NCBI GenBank assembly: GCA_026874595.1
Contig: CM049306.1
Coordinates: 8,366,519 to 8,430,518, forward strand
Source of the DNA: Sipunculus nudus
Taxonomy: Eukaryota; Annelida; Sipuncula; Golfingiida; Sipunculidae
Length of the DNA stretch: 64,000 bases
Direction: 5' to 3'
In this document: positions 48,101-59,740 of the stretch, one piece after another
How positions within the stretch are numbered: position 1 is the stretch's first letter
Layout: every line of letters begins with the position of its first letter
Notes under the pieces: model-generated
What the model was told of the DNA's origin: nothing
Seen by the model: the letters and a program-made list of their open reading frames with translations, nothing else
The model's database searches: none
Program-made: the position numbers and the translations under genes

Positions 48101-48608
48101 ATGGACCATTTTCACATGTTTTAAAAAGTGTGTTTCGCATTTAAAGAGGCGCCACAACAAGAGCAGCCTGAACAACACAAAGTAGTAAGCGATGTAATGG
48201 CGGCCACTGGCCCTGTATATACATACCAGCAAGGACGCAGACGCAACATCCATCTTCTTTCAACTTCCTGGCCAACAAACCCACAATACTGGTAGGGTTG
48301 GCGTTGTTGTCAGTTTGAGAATCATCGTACAAAACCACCGGAACAGTTCTACATTTTTGGTCAAAAATGGTTCTGCTTTCATTACAGTTTATGACGCTGG
48401 ACACCGACAAGTTACCCTTCTTCAAACGCCTCAACATGAGCGTCGGGAGAGCTACATGTATAGCTCCTTCGACGTGAGAGTCGCAGTATTCCCCGTGGGG
48501 TCGACAGTCAAGAAGTAGCAACTCCCTCCCTCCCATCAACTGTCCACCAAGCCACTCGCTACTGCAAGAACCGCTCATGTCAAACAAATCGATCTCTTTG
48601 CACGGCAT
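41766..48608 (-). CDS. DUSP6: MAP-kinase phosphatase, DUSP6/7/9 (MKP-3) class, whole gene
   Basis: A dual-specificity phosphatase that in this family removes phosphate from Thr and Tyr of activated ERK in the cytoplasm. Joining 48608-48227, 45491-45117 and 42100-41766 gives 1092 nt, 363 codons plus stop. Human DUSP6 has 381 residues and also three coding exons. Residues 20-130 are the rhodanese/CDC25-like half with the ERK-docking motif [11 protein letters not shown] (57-67). Residues 134-178 form an acidic, Ser-rich linker. Residues 179-323 are the catalytic half with general acid D235 (KDHWSQNL) and HCLAGISRS (nucleophile C266, R272). The tail has a Cys/His cluster at 327-340. Introns are 2.7 and 3.0 kb. 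Whether the orthologue is best called 6, 7 or 9 is undecided, because invertebrates usually have one. Confidence 0.95.
42101..45116 (-). other. Phosphatase intron 2
   Basis: 3016 bp, GT-AG, phase 1. It contains a same-strand 99-codon frame (42711-42412) without splice support. The rest is unremarkable AT-rich sequence. A site CTTCCGGT at about 43988 is an ETS-like core. Confidence 0.85.
45117..45491 (-). CDS. DUSP6: Phosphatase exon 2: linker and start of catalytic domain
   Basis: The acceptor CCTTGTTTTAG precedes 45491 and the donor ATTG|GTAAGT is at 45117. Both introns are phase 1. It encodes the rest of codon 128 to residue 252. After [10 protein letters not shown], which matches the end of the docking domain, comes an acidic Ser/Asp linker. 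Then [17 protein letters not shown] opens the phosphatase fold. [14 protein letters not shown] and [15 protein letters not shown] carry the general-acid Asp. The open frame continues past the donor, but that part is intronic. Confidence 0.95.
45492..48226 (-). other. Phosphatase intron 1 with GC-rich block
   Basis: 2735 bp, GT-AG, phase 1. A TA run lies at 45637-45664 and a poly-C run at 45723-45743. The block 46200-47240 is distinctly GC-richer. It is open on both strands without coding bias and holds an exact ETS site at 46519-46528. This makes it a candidate intronic enhancer. Confidence 0.8.
46519..46528 (+). promoter_or_regulatory. ETS-type site ACCGGAAGTG in intron 1
   Basis: Exact ETS consensus. 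The identical 10-mer lies downstream at 39839-39848, with ACCGGAAGTT at 40186-40195. In vertebrates DUSP6 is induced by ERK through ETS factors, so the location fits. Occupancy is inferred. Confidence 0.35.
48227..48608 (-). CDS. DUSP6: Phosphatase exon 1: docking (rhodanese-like) domain
   Basis: Encodes residues 1-127 and the first base of codon 128. The ATG at 48608-48606 is the first in-frame Met. The frame upstream is open back to a TAG near 48760 but has no Met. The exon ends CTTGCTG|GTATGT, phase 1. Recognisable words are [42 protein letters not shown] and [11 protein letters not shown]. Each aligns by eye with the N-terminal half of MKP-3 proteins. The basic RRLKK stretch is the kinase-interaction motif. 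The plus-strand frame 48315-48518 is a shadow. Confidence 0.95.
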
Positions 48609-48938
48609 TCGAATTTGTTGGAGCTCCCAAACCGAAGTGTATGGTGTGTTAAAAAGCAGACCACTGCGACGAGGAGAGGTTAGAATCCTGTAGTCATGTT
48701 CCTTCTTCCAATACCAGTGTTTGTGACAAAGGTTTGTCGAAATGACACAGAAGGGCTAGGCTGTGTCCTTCCCTTTAGAAACGTATTGGACAAGTTCCGC
48801 GACCCGTTCACAAAGCCGGCTTTATTCACAACAGTCCCCACTGCCACAAGCAGTATCGCCGCACGCTCGGTTTTGATTACGCTCGCTGCTGAATTGATTG
48901 ACAGGACTATTCAGCTTTTGGGTCGCACCAACACTCAA

Positions 48939-48946
48939 CCAATCAG
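48939..48946. promoter_or_regulatory. CCAAT box upstream of the phosphatase
   Basis: CCAATCAG on the plus strand (CTGATTGG on the coding strand), about 330 bp upstream of the ATG, in a GC-richer flank. Confidence 0.4.
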
Positions 48947-48961
48947 AGCGCGTTACGATTA

Positions 48962-49029
48962 TACGTCACGACTGTGAATTGGCACAGGGGCAAGTGTGTT
49001 GCGCCATAAAAGGCAAGGTCCTGTGACGT
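48962..49029. promoter_or_regulatory. CArG box flanked by two CRE half sites
   Basis: CCATAAAAGG (49004-49013) fits CC(A/T)6GG, the SRF site, about 400 bp upstream of the ATG. TACGTCA (48962-48968) and TGACGT (49024-49029) flank it. On the coding strand the CArG box reads CCTTTTATGG and could also serve as a TATA-like element. The transcription start is not known. Confidence 0.45.
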
Positions 49030-49347
49030 GTACTTCTTTATCAATCAAGTAAACCACAAGCCACAAGGCAGAACATACAATCAAAGTTCAGCAGGCAAAT
49101 TGTGTGCATAATATTGTTGCGGCAGGCGTAGCATACTAGCCCTGAATGGGTACACACCGCTTGTGTTTACATTCACTAACACTGTGTTTACTCTTGCCTT
49201 AGCTGTACCGGGGTCTTGTGCAACGCGGCGTATGTCTCAGATCCACCCACGAGTGAACACACACTGTCTTATCATATACACTTGTCTTCCTGTGGTTAAT
49301 CGGCCACGGAGTAAAAATTAGCGGTTTTGAATTAAAATAATAGATTG

Positions 49348-49355
49348 TGACGTCA
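49348..49355. promoter_or_regulatory. Palindromic CRE TGACGTCA
   Basis: Exact 8-bp CRE, about 740 bp upstream of the phosphatase ATG. Confidence 0.4.
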
Positions 49356-49722
49356 GAAATCAAGAGGTCAGCTGTATTTCATCAGCGAACCTGACGCAAG
49401 CAATTAATTTGAATTTGGGAACACGCCAGGCTGTTATCACTTGTCGACTTGACTCCACTAGAAAAAGAATACAAATAAGTACAAAGTTCGTCCCATTTGT
49501 CAGTCCAGTCATGCAACAGAGTTTAAATATATTCGTAGAAACCGTTGTTTATTTACAAAATGACGTGTCCTCAAGCACAGATCGCTTTACAAGTGGTCGA
49601 CAGTAAATCAAAATAGGTCACTGGTACGGGTTTTCATTAAATAAACTAAAATATGTTCCTATGAGCATATATATTTTATTATGAGTAGATACGTTTCTGC
49701 TAGAGAAGAGAAACTTTTTATT

Positions 49723-51116
<1,394 letters not shown>

Positions 51117-51552
51117 CAGGGGCGGATCCAGGATTTAAGAAAAGGGGGGGGGGGTCCAACCCAGGAGGGCTAATGATCATCCTATAAAAATGTCATCAGG
51201 TCGGGAAAAGGGGGGTCCAGGCCGCAAAATTTCGTCTAAAACCCTTTAAAAATGGTTGTTTTGGGGGGGAAAAGGGGGGGGGGGTCCGGACCCCCTGGAC
51301 CTCCACCCCCCCTGGACCCGCTTCTGTACAGGAAACAGACAGCGTAAAAGCCCCTGCTGTTTCAGGCCTGGGTGGTGTGTGTGTATGCAGAAGCAAAATC
51401 GGGAGGGTTAGGGGAGGGGGTTCCAGGGGGTCCGGATTTTTTTAAGGGTTTCAGACCCAATTGGAGACCATTTGGGAACCTTTTCTTTAGGTCTTGTCAT
51501 TAGAACTCCTGGGATGGACCCCTTCTTTTCCTAAATGCTGGATCCGCCCCTG
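51117..51552. mobile_element. Short MITE with CAGGGGCGGATCCAG ends
   Basis: The left end CAGGGGCGGATCCAGGATTT and its inverse ending at 51552 bound 436 bp. The interior is G-rich and C-rich with no transposase. TIRs starting CAGGG(G) are typical of hAT-type elements, but the 8-bp target duplication expected for hAT is not seen. A GT microsatellite has grown at the right edge. Confidence 0.75.
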
Positions 51553-51979
51553 GTGTGTGTGTGTGATCTCATGGGGAGGATTTTCTAACCCTTTTCTGAC
51601 GTTAAGCTCATTGAAAGAAATACCGCCCCTTCATATCTGCAGTCCATTGCCGTCTGGCTGACACTGCCCCCTCTCTATCCCTCACCATAAATGTGTCGTT
51701 TCCCGTTTTGGCATAAATCACTACGTTATGTTGTCTTATATAGGACCCGTGATTATAGACTTTTTTACACTGCACCATACGTTTGTGGAGTTAGAATTTT
51801 CCGAAAGGCCGTCTGTTATTCAGTTGATAATGTTATTCTGTTATCTGATTTAATTCACAATCATGGATGACAACGAACTGCAACAAAAAGAATATCGCCA
51901 ATACACCAAGCAATTGACACGATCTCCTAATCATTGTACTTTCTTCGAATACTCTGTCAAGTAATAAATCATACACACA

Positions 51980-52011
51980 CAGACACCACGCACACATGCA
52001 CCTTCGGCCCT

Positions 52012-52069
<58 letters not shown>

Positions 52070-52204
52070 TTACATACATGCGGCGATGAACAGAAACGAT
52101 TCATGTTTCAGAATTTTTATATTTTTATCCCACAGTCCCCCAGACTACTCTTATGCATTTCAGAATAATTTGTTCTTTGGTTACCGATCTTAACATTATA
52201 ATAT

Positions 52205-52275
<71 letters not shown>
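51980..52275. repeat. Two TA microsatellites, second with TG tail
   Basis: TA at 52018-52068, and TA at 52207-52252 passing into TG to 52275. Confidence 0.96.
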
Positions 52276-52756
52276 AATAATCCTTGACGGCAGATTTGCA
52301 TAAGCGTTCTCCACTACCCTGAGCCGAATCGTACTGACAAGAGTATACTAGTCTGCTGTATATGGGTAAATAAATCAATTTCCCACAGTGCATTTAGGAT
52401 CCTATATATACATATATGGCGTAATTGTACATTTTATGAAGAGAGTATAGTTAAAGGCCATTTAAATATGCTAAGTTAGAATTATTTCAAGGCAAATGAC
52501 ATGCACACGGATGTTTTGTGAAAAGGACTAAACGAAACAACAACACGTGTGTATGTGCAATGTCAGTGCGTTTAAAAGGCCCACCTTTTCTGGAACTGTG
52601 ACAAATTTGATTTTTATGTTTTAAAGGGGAAACAAGCAGCCACAAGGCGGCCCACAATCTGTAACCGGAGAAGCGGTGTTTTGATTGCAGGCGCCCTCTG
52701 GCGGAGGGGCGTGTCCTCATCGTTTACTATGTGTTCTGTCGTCTGGTGGAAGCTTA

Positions 52757-53372
52757 AAGTATAAGTCCCATAGAGGACCCGGCAGAGCTACGGCAGTGCC
52801 ACGGATAGGTCCGGGGTGATCCGGGGTGTAAGCCGTAGCGCTGCCGGGATGGTCCGGGATGGTCCAGAATGGTCCGGAATGGCCCGGGTCGGTTCGGAAG
52901 GGCGAGCCGGCAGTTTTTGGATGTCAAAAACTCCCGGGGCGATTCGTGGTAATCCGGGGCGGAATGTAATCCGGGGAAATCCGGGATTCATCCGTAGCTC
53001 TGACGGGGGTTTGCCATGGGTGTCTGTGCCACTGTGGTGGAAGTCCGGGGCACTGCCGTGACAGTCCTTGGAGATCCGGGACAATGAAAACTATCCCGGC
53101 AGAGCGACGAACCAATACGGCAGAGCCCAGGACTTCCACGGCAGTGCCCCGTCGGAGCTGCGAATCACCCTAGCACGGCAAACAAAAACAGGAATCCGTA
53201 GCGCATCCTTGCCGGGCCGTGGTGAGACGTAGCTCTGCCGAGATAATCCGTGGCTCTACCGGGATAATTTCTGCAAAAAACAAAACCCGGATCACCCCGG
53301 ACCGTATCTGGGTTGATCCGTGGTAATCCTTGCCTATTCGTTGTACTGCCTGCTTCAGTGGGACTGTAGCTT
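52757..53372. mobile_element. GC-rich repeat element with inverted CCGGCAGAGCTACGG motifs
   Basis: A sharply bounded GC-rich island in AT-rich DNA. A 15-mer like CCGGCAGAGCTACGG occurs about seven times in both orientations (near 52779, 52832, 52994, 53093, 53117, 53226 and 53250), among ATCCGGGGTGATCCGGG words. The ends (AAGTATAAGTCCCA and inverse AAGCTACAGTCCCA) match at 10 of 14 positions. A foldback element is likely but the boundaries are approximate. Pro/Arg-rich open frames here are composition artefacts. Confidence 0.6.
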
Positions 53373-53669
53373 AACAACAACTGGTTTGTGGTTGATAGAA
53401 ATGACAGAGCTATAGAAAAAAGCTAAAATTCTGATGATACCAAAGCGATGAAAACCAATAAAAAATTCTTGAGAACTAGCTTCACTGGGCCAGCCAGCAC
53501 TGCAGCCACATGTCACGTGACTCAAAACGGTCAACAACAAGCCACAAGGTCAGCAAGCTGCTTTGTACTACAGCTTTTGTTAATTGAATATAACGTGGCT
53601 CCTTATCTTCAAATGTTAAGTATGGGTGATTACTCGCCTGCATTAAATAATTAAAATGCAGGCACAAAA

Positions 53670-53916
53670 AGAAATCTGCATTCCGAGGAATACAAGCCTC
53701 CGCCATAGTGATATTCTCAAATTCGTCCAATATTCCTAGGATCATTCGTGCTTAAGTGACTGAACATTTGTGAATATTCCTTGATGACGTCCCTGAATCC
53801 GGGTAATCGACCGGGATCCACACCAAAATCTAAATAGTTTCTTCCTTGACTCATTCCCGAAATGCATGGAAAATTTAATGATATTCCGTTCAATCCTGCG
53901 TTAGCTGTGTTGTGTT

Positions 53917-53951
<35 letters not shown>

Positions 53952-53984
53952 ACAGGAATGAACGCATACCCTCCTGGCGGAGGC
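53670..53984 (+). repeat. Dispersed GCCTCCGCC/GGCGGAGGC repeat, copy B
   Basis: AGAAATCTGCATTCCGAGGA, CAAGCCTCCGCCAT, then GATTC..GGATCCACACCAAA, a CA run (53920-53949), GAATGAACGCATAC and CCTCCTGGCGGAGGC. Same layout as 8955-9327. Confidence 0.8.
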
Positions 53985-54288
53985 AATTAGGCCTACAAGT
54001 CCTATGTAACTAATAATACTATACTCATAAATCAGGGAGCACATGAAAGCTCATATAATTAAATGGGACATGTATGCCTTGCACGGTGCTCATAAAATAT
54101 GACCTTCTGTAAGAACTCACACTTGAATACCAACGAAATGTAGTTTCGTAATTGTATGCAACATTAAAAGCATATAAAAACTGGTTTAGACGATGATCTC
54201 ATAAATTTGATTAATGACGATGAAATATATTTGAGGTTAAAATGTAAATCCAATTTAATTCTATGATTCAGAAGGGAAAACGATATAC

Positions 54289-54507
54289 AACTAGAAATCG
54301 GCATTCTAATGGATGCAAGCCTTTACATTTGTGAATATTCCTTGATGACATCCCCGAATCCAGTTCATGCGCCGGATCCACAACAAAGTCTAATCGATTC
54401 ATCATTGACCCATTCCCAAATGCCCTGAAAATTTCATAATCGAGATGAGATTCAAGATTGCGTGAGTTACATGTTGTGGACAAACACACTCAAACAAGCG
54501 GACGGGA
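54289..54507 (+). repeat. Same dispersed repeat, copy C, 3'-truncated
   Basis: It begins ACTAGAAATCGGCATTCTAA and includes GGATCCACAACAAAGTCTAA. It breaks off at GACGGGAA, where the LINE sequence starts. The junction at 54507/54508 is abrupt. Confidence 0.75.
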
Positions 54508-55663
54508 ATTATACTTAGTTTATGTTAATGATATATCAAATGGTATCACGAACACTATACGTATGTATGCTGACGATACTTGCTTGTACACCCAGATTAA
54601 ATCACCTGTGACCTCGGCCCAATCTCTAAATAGTGACCTATTAAAATTAGAGGAAATGTCTTCACAATGGCACATTACATTCAATAGTACTAAGTCAATA
54701 GTCATAACCTTCTCAAGGAAATATAAAATACAATCTCACCCGAGCTAATATATTAAATAAAACTGTTATATCTGAGGTAGAACAGTTATCTCATCTAGAA
54801 TACTGCTTTCTTAAGACTTGAGCTGGGGTGACCATATTCGGCATCTTTGTACTAAAGCATCAAGACTAATAGGAATGCTTAAAAAATTCAAGTTAATTTT
54901 ATCTAAAAAAAGGTCCTATAGATACACTGTATAAATCAATGGTGATTTCTGTCCTCGAATATGGGACTATACTATTTAACAATTGTTCTGTAGTATACAG
55001 GCGAACATCTAGAAAGATTTCGGCGCAAAGGCATGCTACTGTGCACTGGCGCAACAAGATGGTGCAGCAGCACACAACTGTTAAACGAGCTTGGTTGGCC
55101 TACATTGTCTATCCGAAGAAAGTAAAAATTGTCACGACTTTCTATAAAATTATAAAAAAATCTGGGTCCTCCTTATCTAATAGAGACATTATCCGGTTAT
55201 AAATGCAAACAAGGATCGTATAACCTTAGAATTGCCAGCGAGTACAGAGTACCAGTATACAGACTCCATGCCAGACAACACTCATTTAATCCTACGGCAG
55301 TGAAAATTTGTAATTCCTTACCAGAAAATGTGAGAACAATTACTTCTACCATTGCATTTAAAACTGCACTGTGCGATATCAAAAAAGCCCCATAATCTTT
55401 TCGTAGGTAGTATACGACGTGATAATATCCTATACACGCGGTTACGCACTGACTGCAGTACCCTAAACAGTATTCCGTTAAAGGTCAACTTAACTGAAAA
55501 ACCAGCTTGTGAATGTGATCTCGCCGACGAAACTGTTATTCATTATTTCTTAGACTGCCCACTTTATATTGAACAGAGACTCACACTTCTTGCAAGTTTG
55601 CAGGAATTTTGCTGTTTTGTATATCCAAATATAACTAAAATTACTCCAGGAAAACTGAGTTAG
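54508..55663 (+). pseudogene. Truncated non-LTR retrotransposon ORF2, frame-broken
   Basis: It begins inside the reverse-transcriptase domain: LVYVNDISNGI, then RMYADDTCLYTQI with the catalytic YADD at 54566-54577. After several frame changes come the thumb-type words SMVISVLEYGTILFNN (from 54936) and VKICNSLPENVR (about 55300-55340). The last is LRTDCSTLNSIPL with CECDLADETVIHYFLDCPLY, the Cys/His finger found after RT in CR1/L2-like LINEs (55352-55663). The 5' half, including the endonuclease, is absent. Multiple stops and shifts show it is inactive. Confidence 0.85.
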
Positions 55664-55679
55664 AAATAGTTAGGATTTT

Positions 55680-56729
55680 ACTTTGTGGCAGCTGCTCCCT
55701 GACTACTACAGATAACTCTAAAACTCTTTAGTCACGTATACAGAAACATAAGGAACACAAAACAATTTTGATTTTGATAGTAATTTAATTTCAACTGTCT
55801 GATACTTTTATGGACCTGATGTAATTATTTAGAGTTTTTCCACCACAATATATTGATACCTGTTGGGGGACGATCGACAGTTTGAGTCTGTTCATTAGAG
55901 GTGGGGGTCCTGTCTGTGTCACCGCTAAGTACCAAACCCGCGACGCTGGATCAATGGACATACACCCAGCAGAGGGCTGTTACGTGCAGTGAGCATTCTT
56001 ATGGACCAGGGTCGATACAACTTATATAGTCAGATCAGTTAATTTGTCTTAGCACAGAACCGCGTTACATTTATGATAAGAACAAAAAGAAACATGGTTA
56101 CAACACACACACACATTACCAGGATTCCCGCAAAATTTCATATTTCATTTATAAGGCATTTCAATTTTTTTTAATGACAGTTTATATTTTCAAGGTTTTC
56201 CCATGGCTTTCTTAACCAGCCATACAGCCGTCCGATACTCATACATACTAAACAAACTAAATCAAGAACTCTTAAGGCCTTAAAAGTACCTAAAACATCA
56301 AAGCTTTTCAAAGATTTAACTTGTTGGAACGAGTATTCTTATGACTAGCACTTTTGTCAAAAGAACAGTGCAAGAAGTGATAGGGTCATGTCACTGCAGT
56401 GAATCAACTCCCAAAGGAATGGTCTCAAAATAATGTTGGCCTGGACCAGGCGCTGACGTCAGCAGAATTCAGATATATACGAAACCGATCGCTCCTATTT
56501 ATGGCAAGTATAGTAAGCAGTGACTTAGTCCTTTGAAATAAGCAGTCAAAATTTATTATCTGTAGGAAATCAAATCATTTTAGAGATGATTGAATTGAAT
56601 GATTATACTGATTCACAGGTTCAACTAAAATGCACTGAAGGAGCTATAAATGGTTGGCTTTTTCAAAATGAAAAACATATCCATATTCCATTTAGCCTGA
56701 CAAAATTCATATCAAAACCAGCAGGCCTA
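55680..56729. other. Gene-free stretch
   Basis: Probable LINE 3' tail up to about 55790, then unique AT-rich sequence without gene signals. Confidence 0.45.
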
Positions 56730-56790
56730 ATCTGCATTCTGAGGAATGCAAGCCTCTACCATTTGGCGGAGGGGGAGGCGGGGGAGGGTT
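56730..56790 (+). repeat. Fragment of the GCCTC/GGCGGAGG dispersed repeat, copy D
   Basis: ATCTGCATTCTGAGGAATGC, AAGCCTCTACCATTTGGCGGA: only the two ends remain, joined almost directly, as expected after internal deletion. Confidence 0.65.
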
Positions 56791-57934
56791 TATAGGGTCT
56801 TATTATGGGGTGCTCCAAAAACCGAGCTTGCTTTTACTTATTTGTAAAAAAAAAAATTGCTTAATTGGAAAACTGCAATTTTTTTTAAGGGGGGGGGGAG
56901 GGAATTAAATGCAAAATAATATAATATAATATACAGTAACAATATATAATATTATCAAATTATATAATAAATATAATTCACTGAACTGTACTGATGACTG
57001 ACACATCCTCTGTCAATCGTAGCCGGTGAAGCGCTCCCATGCCTGCTCTTTCCTATACATGGGTTGTACAGAACATCGGATTTTCAATGCTAGATGGTAT
57101 ATTACAATATCTGGACCAATGTTTAACGCTGGTTAGAAATAGACAGATGTTTGATTAAGTTTCATTGATTCAGTCCGTTTGTCACGACTTGCTGATTAAA
57201 GAACGGCAATACGGCAGTAATGACGCCATGACGACACCTGCTCTCCTGGTCGGTGGTCTTGAACTGACGCAATATGGCTTCTCATGTGGGCGGGCTGGCT
57301 TCCAGGATAGTTCGGGGAAAACCTGTCCTGTCGTCATCTCTGATTGTTCGGTCACACTGTTCTCACATCCACCCAATGTGTTTTTTTTTTGTCCATGATG
57401 TGATATGATTGTAGCGGGATGTATGGAAAACCTAGTCTTATAAACACAGGAAATAAACAATGGCTTCTGGCGCTATTTATCCACAAATTTTTATTATTCG
57501 AATCATGTTGTGCTGACGGTCTAATGTGCTATGAACGTTTCTGTGTCAAATAACTCTTTCGATTTCACCTGTATATAAATGGTTTATACGCATTCAAGAG
57601 CCTCGCGTTATATTATGTTGCCATCACATGAATTCACGACGGCCTGTATTAGCACATGGCACTCCGTGGTAGTACAATAGAAAATATATTGAACGTGTGG
57701 ATGCGAGTGTGCATAAACCCAGCTTTATGATAAATTCATATTTTTCAAGCCCTATAGACCGGGCTTAATTGAACTGATTTTAAATTAAGAAATGCAGATA
57801 ATTTTGAAACAAATTATTACAGCTTACGTGTTAGCAGGGCCTTGATTATATACATATCGGCTGTCGGCTTTTTTTGCTCATTTTGATCAAATGTAATCGA
57901 AAAGTAAAAGATTATATCTTTAAACACCTAAATC

Positions 57935-58009
57935 ATGATTTGCCTAGGGCTTTTGGGATTATATGGTCCCGCGCGACGGATAATACACCGGAAGTCTCAC
58001 AAAAAGAAA
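57935..58009 (+). promoter_or_regulatory. Possible promoter/5' UTR with ETS site
   Basis: A small GC-rich patch (CCCGCGCGACGG) and ACCGGAAGT (57987-57995) precede the ATG at 58010. No TATA box. Supports, but does not prove, a transcription start here. Confidence 0.25.
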
Positions 58010-58072
58010 ATGAGTGCAGTAGACGGGGCCGCCTCCGACATTGCTGAAGCCATATATGGAGATGCTATAGAA
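58010..58072 (+). CDS. Candidate first coding exon, unknown gene
   Basis: The ATG sits in the context AAAGAAAATGAG (A at -3) and opens 21 codons, MSAVDGAASDIAEAIYGDAI plus E, to GAA|GTAAAC, a fair donor with phase 0. Codons are GC-rich relative to the flanks. Read through, the frame stops at 58133. I do not recognise the peptide. A link with the exon at 62583 would need an intermediate exon, because the phases differ. Confidence 0.3.
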
Positions 58073-58847
58073 GTAAACACTATTATTCCTACATTGGTGG
58101 ATAATATTCATTTTTCTGTCACTAACTTAAATTAAAGGTCGTCCGGTGCATGTTTTGTATGGAGGCACATTAGAGATCTCATAAGGTATTTTTTTTTATT
58201 TAATACAGACGTACATGGCGACGTCATTAAAGTGCATGATCACATATGACTTTGTCATTTCGGCGGTAACAATGCATTCTCCTACGGTATATTGCTGAAA
58301 ATCCCTCTTCTTGGAAGAGCGAAATCGGTACCGGTAGTCCAAACATACAACACAAATATTGCATTAGTGATGGGGAAACTTCCGCACTATACTGGCTTCC
58401 AATGGCACTTCTTTTATATCTGGGTTTTATCGTAAGTTTAGTGAATTGAATTTTTTCAAGAATAGAAAAAGTGTTTAAAAGTATTTATATACGTATTTGA
58501 AAAAGTGACCTATAAGCCAAGACGCTCGACTGAATTTGACATTAATAAAGACCATATCACATAAATACAAGTAACATTTACCTAATTTGGGGTTAAAAAA
58601 AAACATTTTACCAGAACCTGTCTCCATTTAAAGTTTGATATACCCACGCAGGTCCAAGGGTTAAAATTTATGCCCTGCTATGGGCCACACTCCTGAGCAC
58701 CTGAATTACTTACACATGTCTTTGCCCCTAACCCATTTGATATAGGCCACATTAATCTCCGTGCGGGGATCCCGAGAAATCGCATTGTTAATTGACATTG
58801 GATTTTTTTTTTTGTCTAACAGCAAAACGATTTACCCTCAGGAAATA

Positions 58848-59740
58848 TAGGTGGCGCCATCATTCTTCTGACACTGTTCAAGATCAATAAGAACAGCGAA
58901 TGTTATGAACATCAATGCAGCCTTTCCAGTCGTGCGTTTTATACAAATATTTCAACACATGAAACATGTTGGAACGTAGTTTCGCCGCATCCCTCAAACA
59001 CTATAGGTCACTTTGACTTCATCTACAGATGCACGACAAGGTTTTTAAGCATGTCATTCTTCTGAAGCTGTGAGAATTTAATTCTTCAGATTCAATTAGC
59101 ACACCGACTTTCTTGTCAGTCAGTAGAGCAGTTATTGAAAATGGGTAATGACAGTATTACTTAACTTTACTTAACATTTAAAGAGCTCAAACACATAATT
59201 TTGCACCGTAACTCTGAGAAGAAAAGTCACAATGACCTCTCAGGTTTCGTGAGAGACCTATCATTGCCAGTCAACATGTGAATGTCGAACTTACTGTTTA
59301 CTGAAGGTTCGACTGGTAAACCGCTGACATTATGACCGCTGACGGAAACCCGTCTCCTTGGAAAAAATGTAGAACTGCGTAAAAATAGAAAAAAGCAGGT
59401 TTTGCTTCAAGTCTTCTGCAGGAATATAGTTCTTTAATATCAGCTAACATTGTGAATTTCACGACAGTCCATCCGGTTGTTCCTTGGAAAACTGTATTTT
59501 CCCGATGGATTATTAATGACAAGAATCCTAGCTCGTCCAAACACGTTTTCTTCCCCTAATTCGGGTAATATAGGCCACAGTAACCTAATTTTCCCCCCAC
59601 AGAGAACCAACCAGAACATTTCAAGCATGATAAGCATGAGTTCCTTCGCCTAACGCTTATTTGTGCCCTGTAAGCTCCTGTTAACGGACGGACGGAGAGA
59701 TGACAGACTAAGGGCCATCCCTGATATAGCTCAGATGCAT
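58848..59740 (+). repeat. Dispersed AGGTGGCGCCA repeat, long copy
   Basis: It starts AGGTGGCGCCATCATTCTTC and ends CTGTTAACGGACGGACGGAG, AAGGGCCATCCCTGATATAGC. Internally, the phrase around TCACTTTGACTTC / TCACAATGACCTC with CATTCTTCTGA recurs, so it is built of diverged sub-units. Related to 38281-38600. Confidence 0.6.

Noticed and set aside
52788-53139. Pro/Arg/Ser-rich frames on the minus strand
   Set aside because: They follow from the composition and repeated motifs of the GC-rich element.
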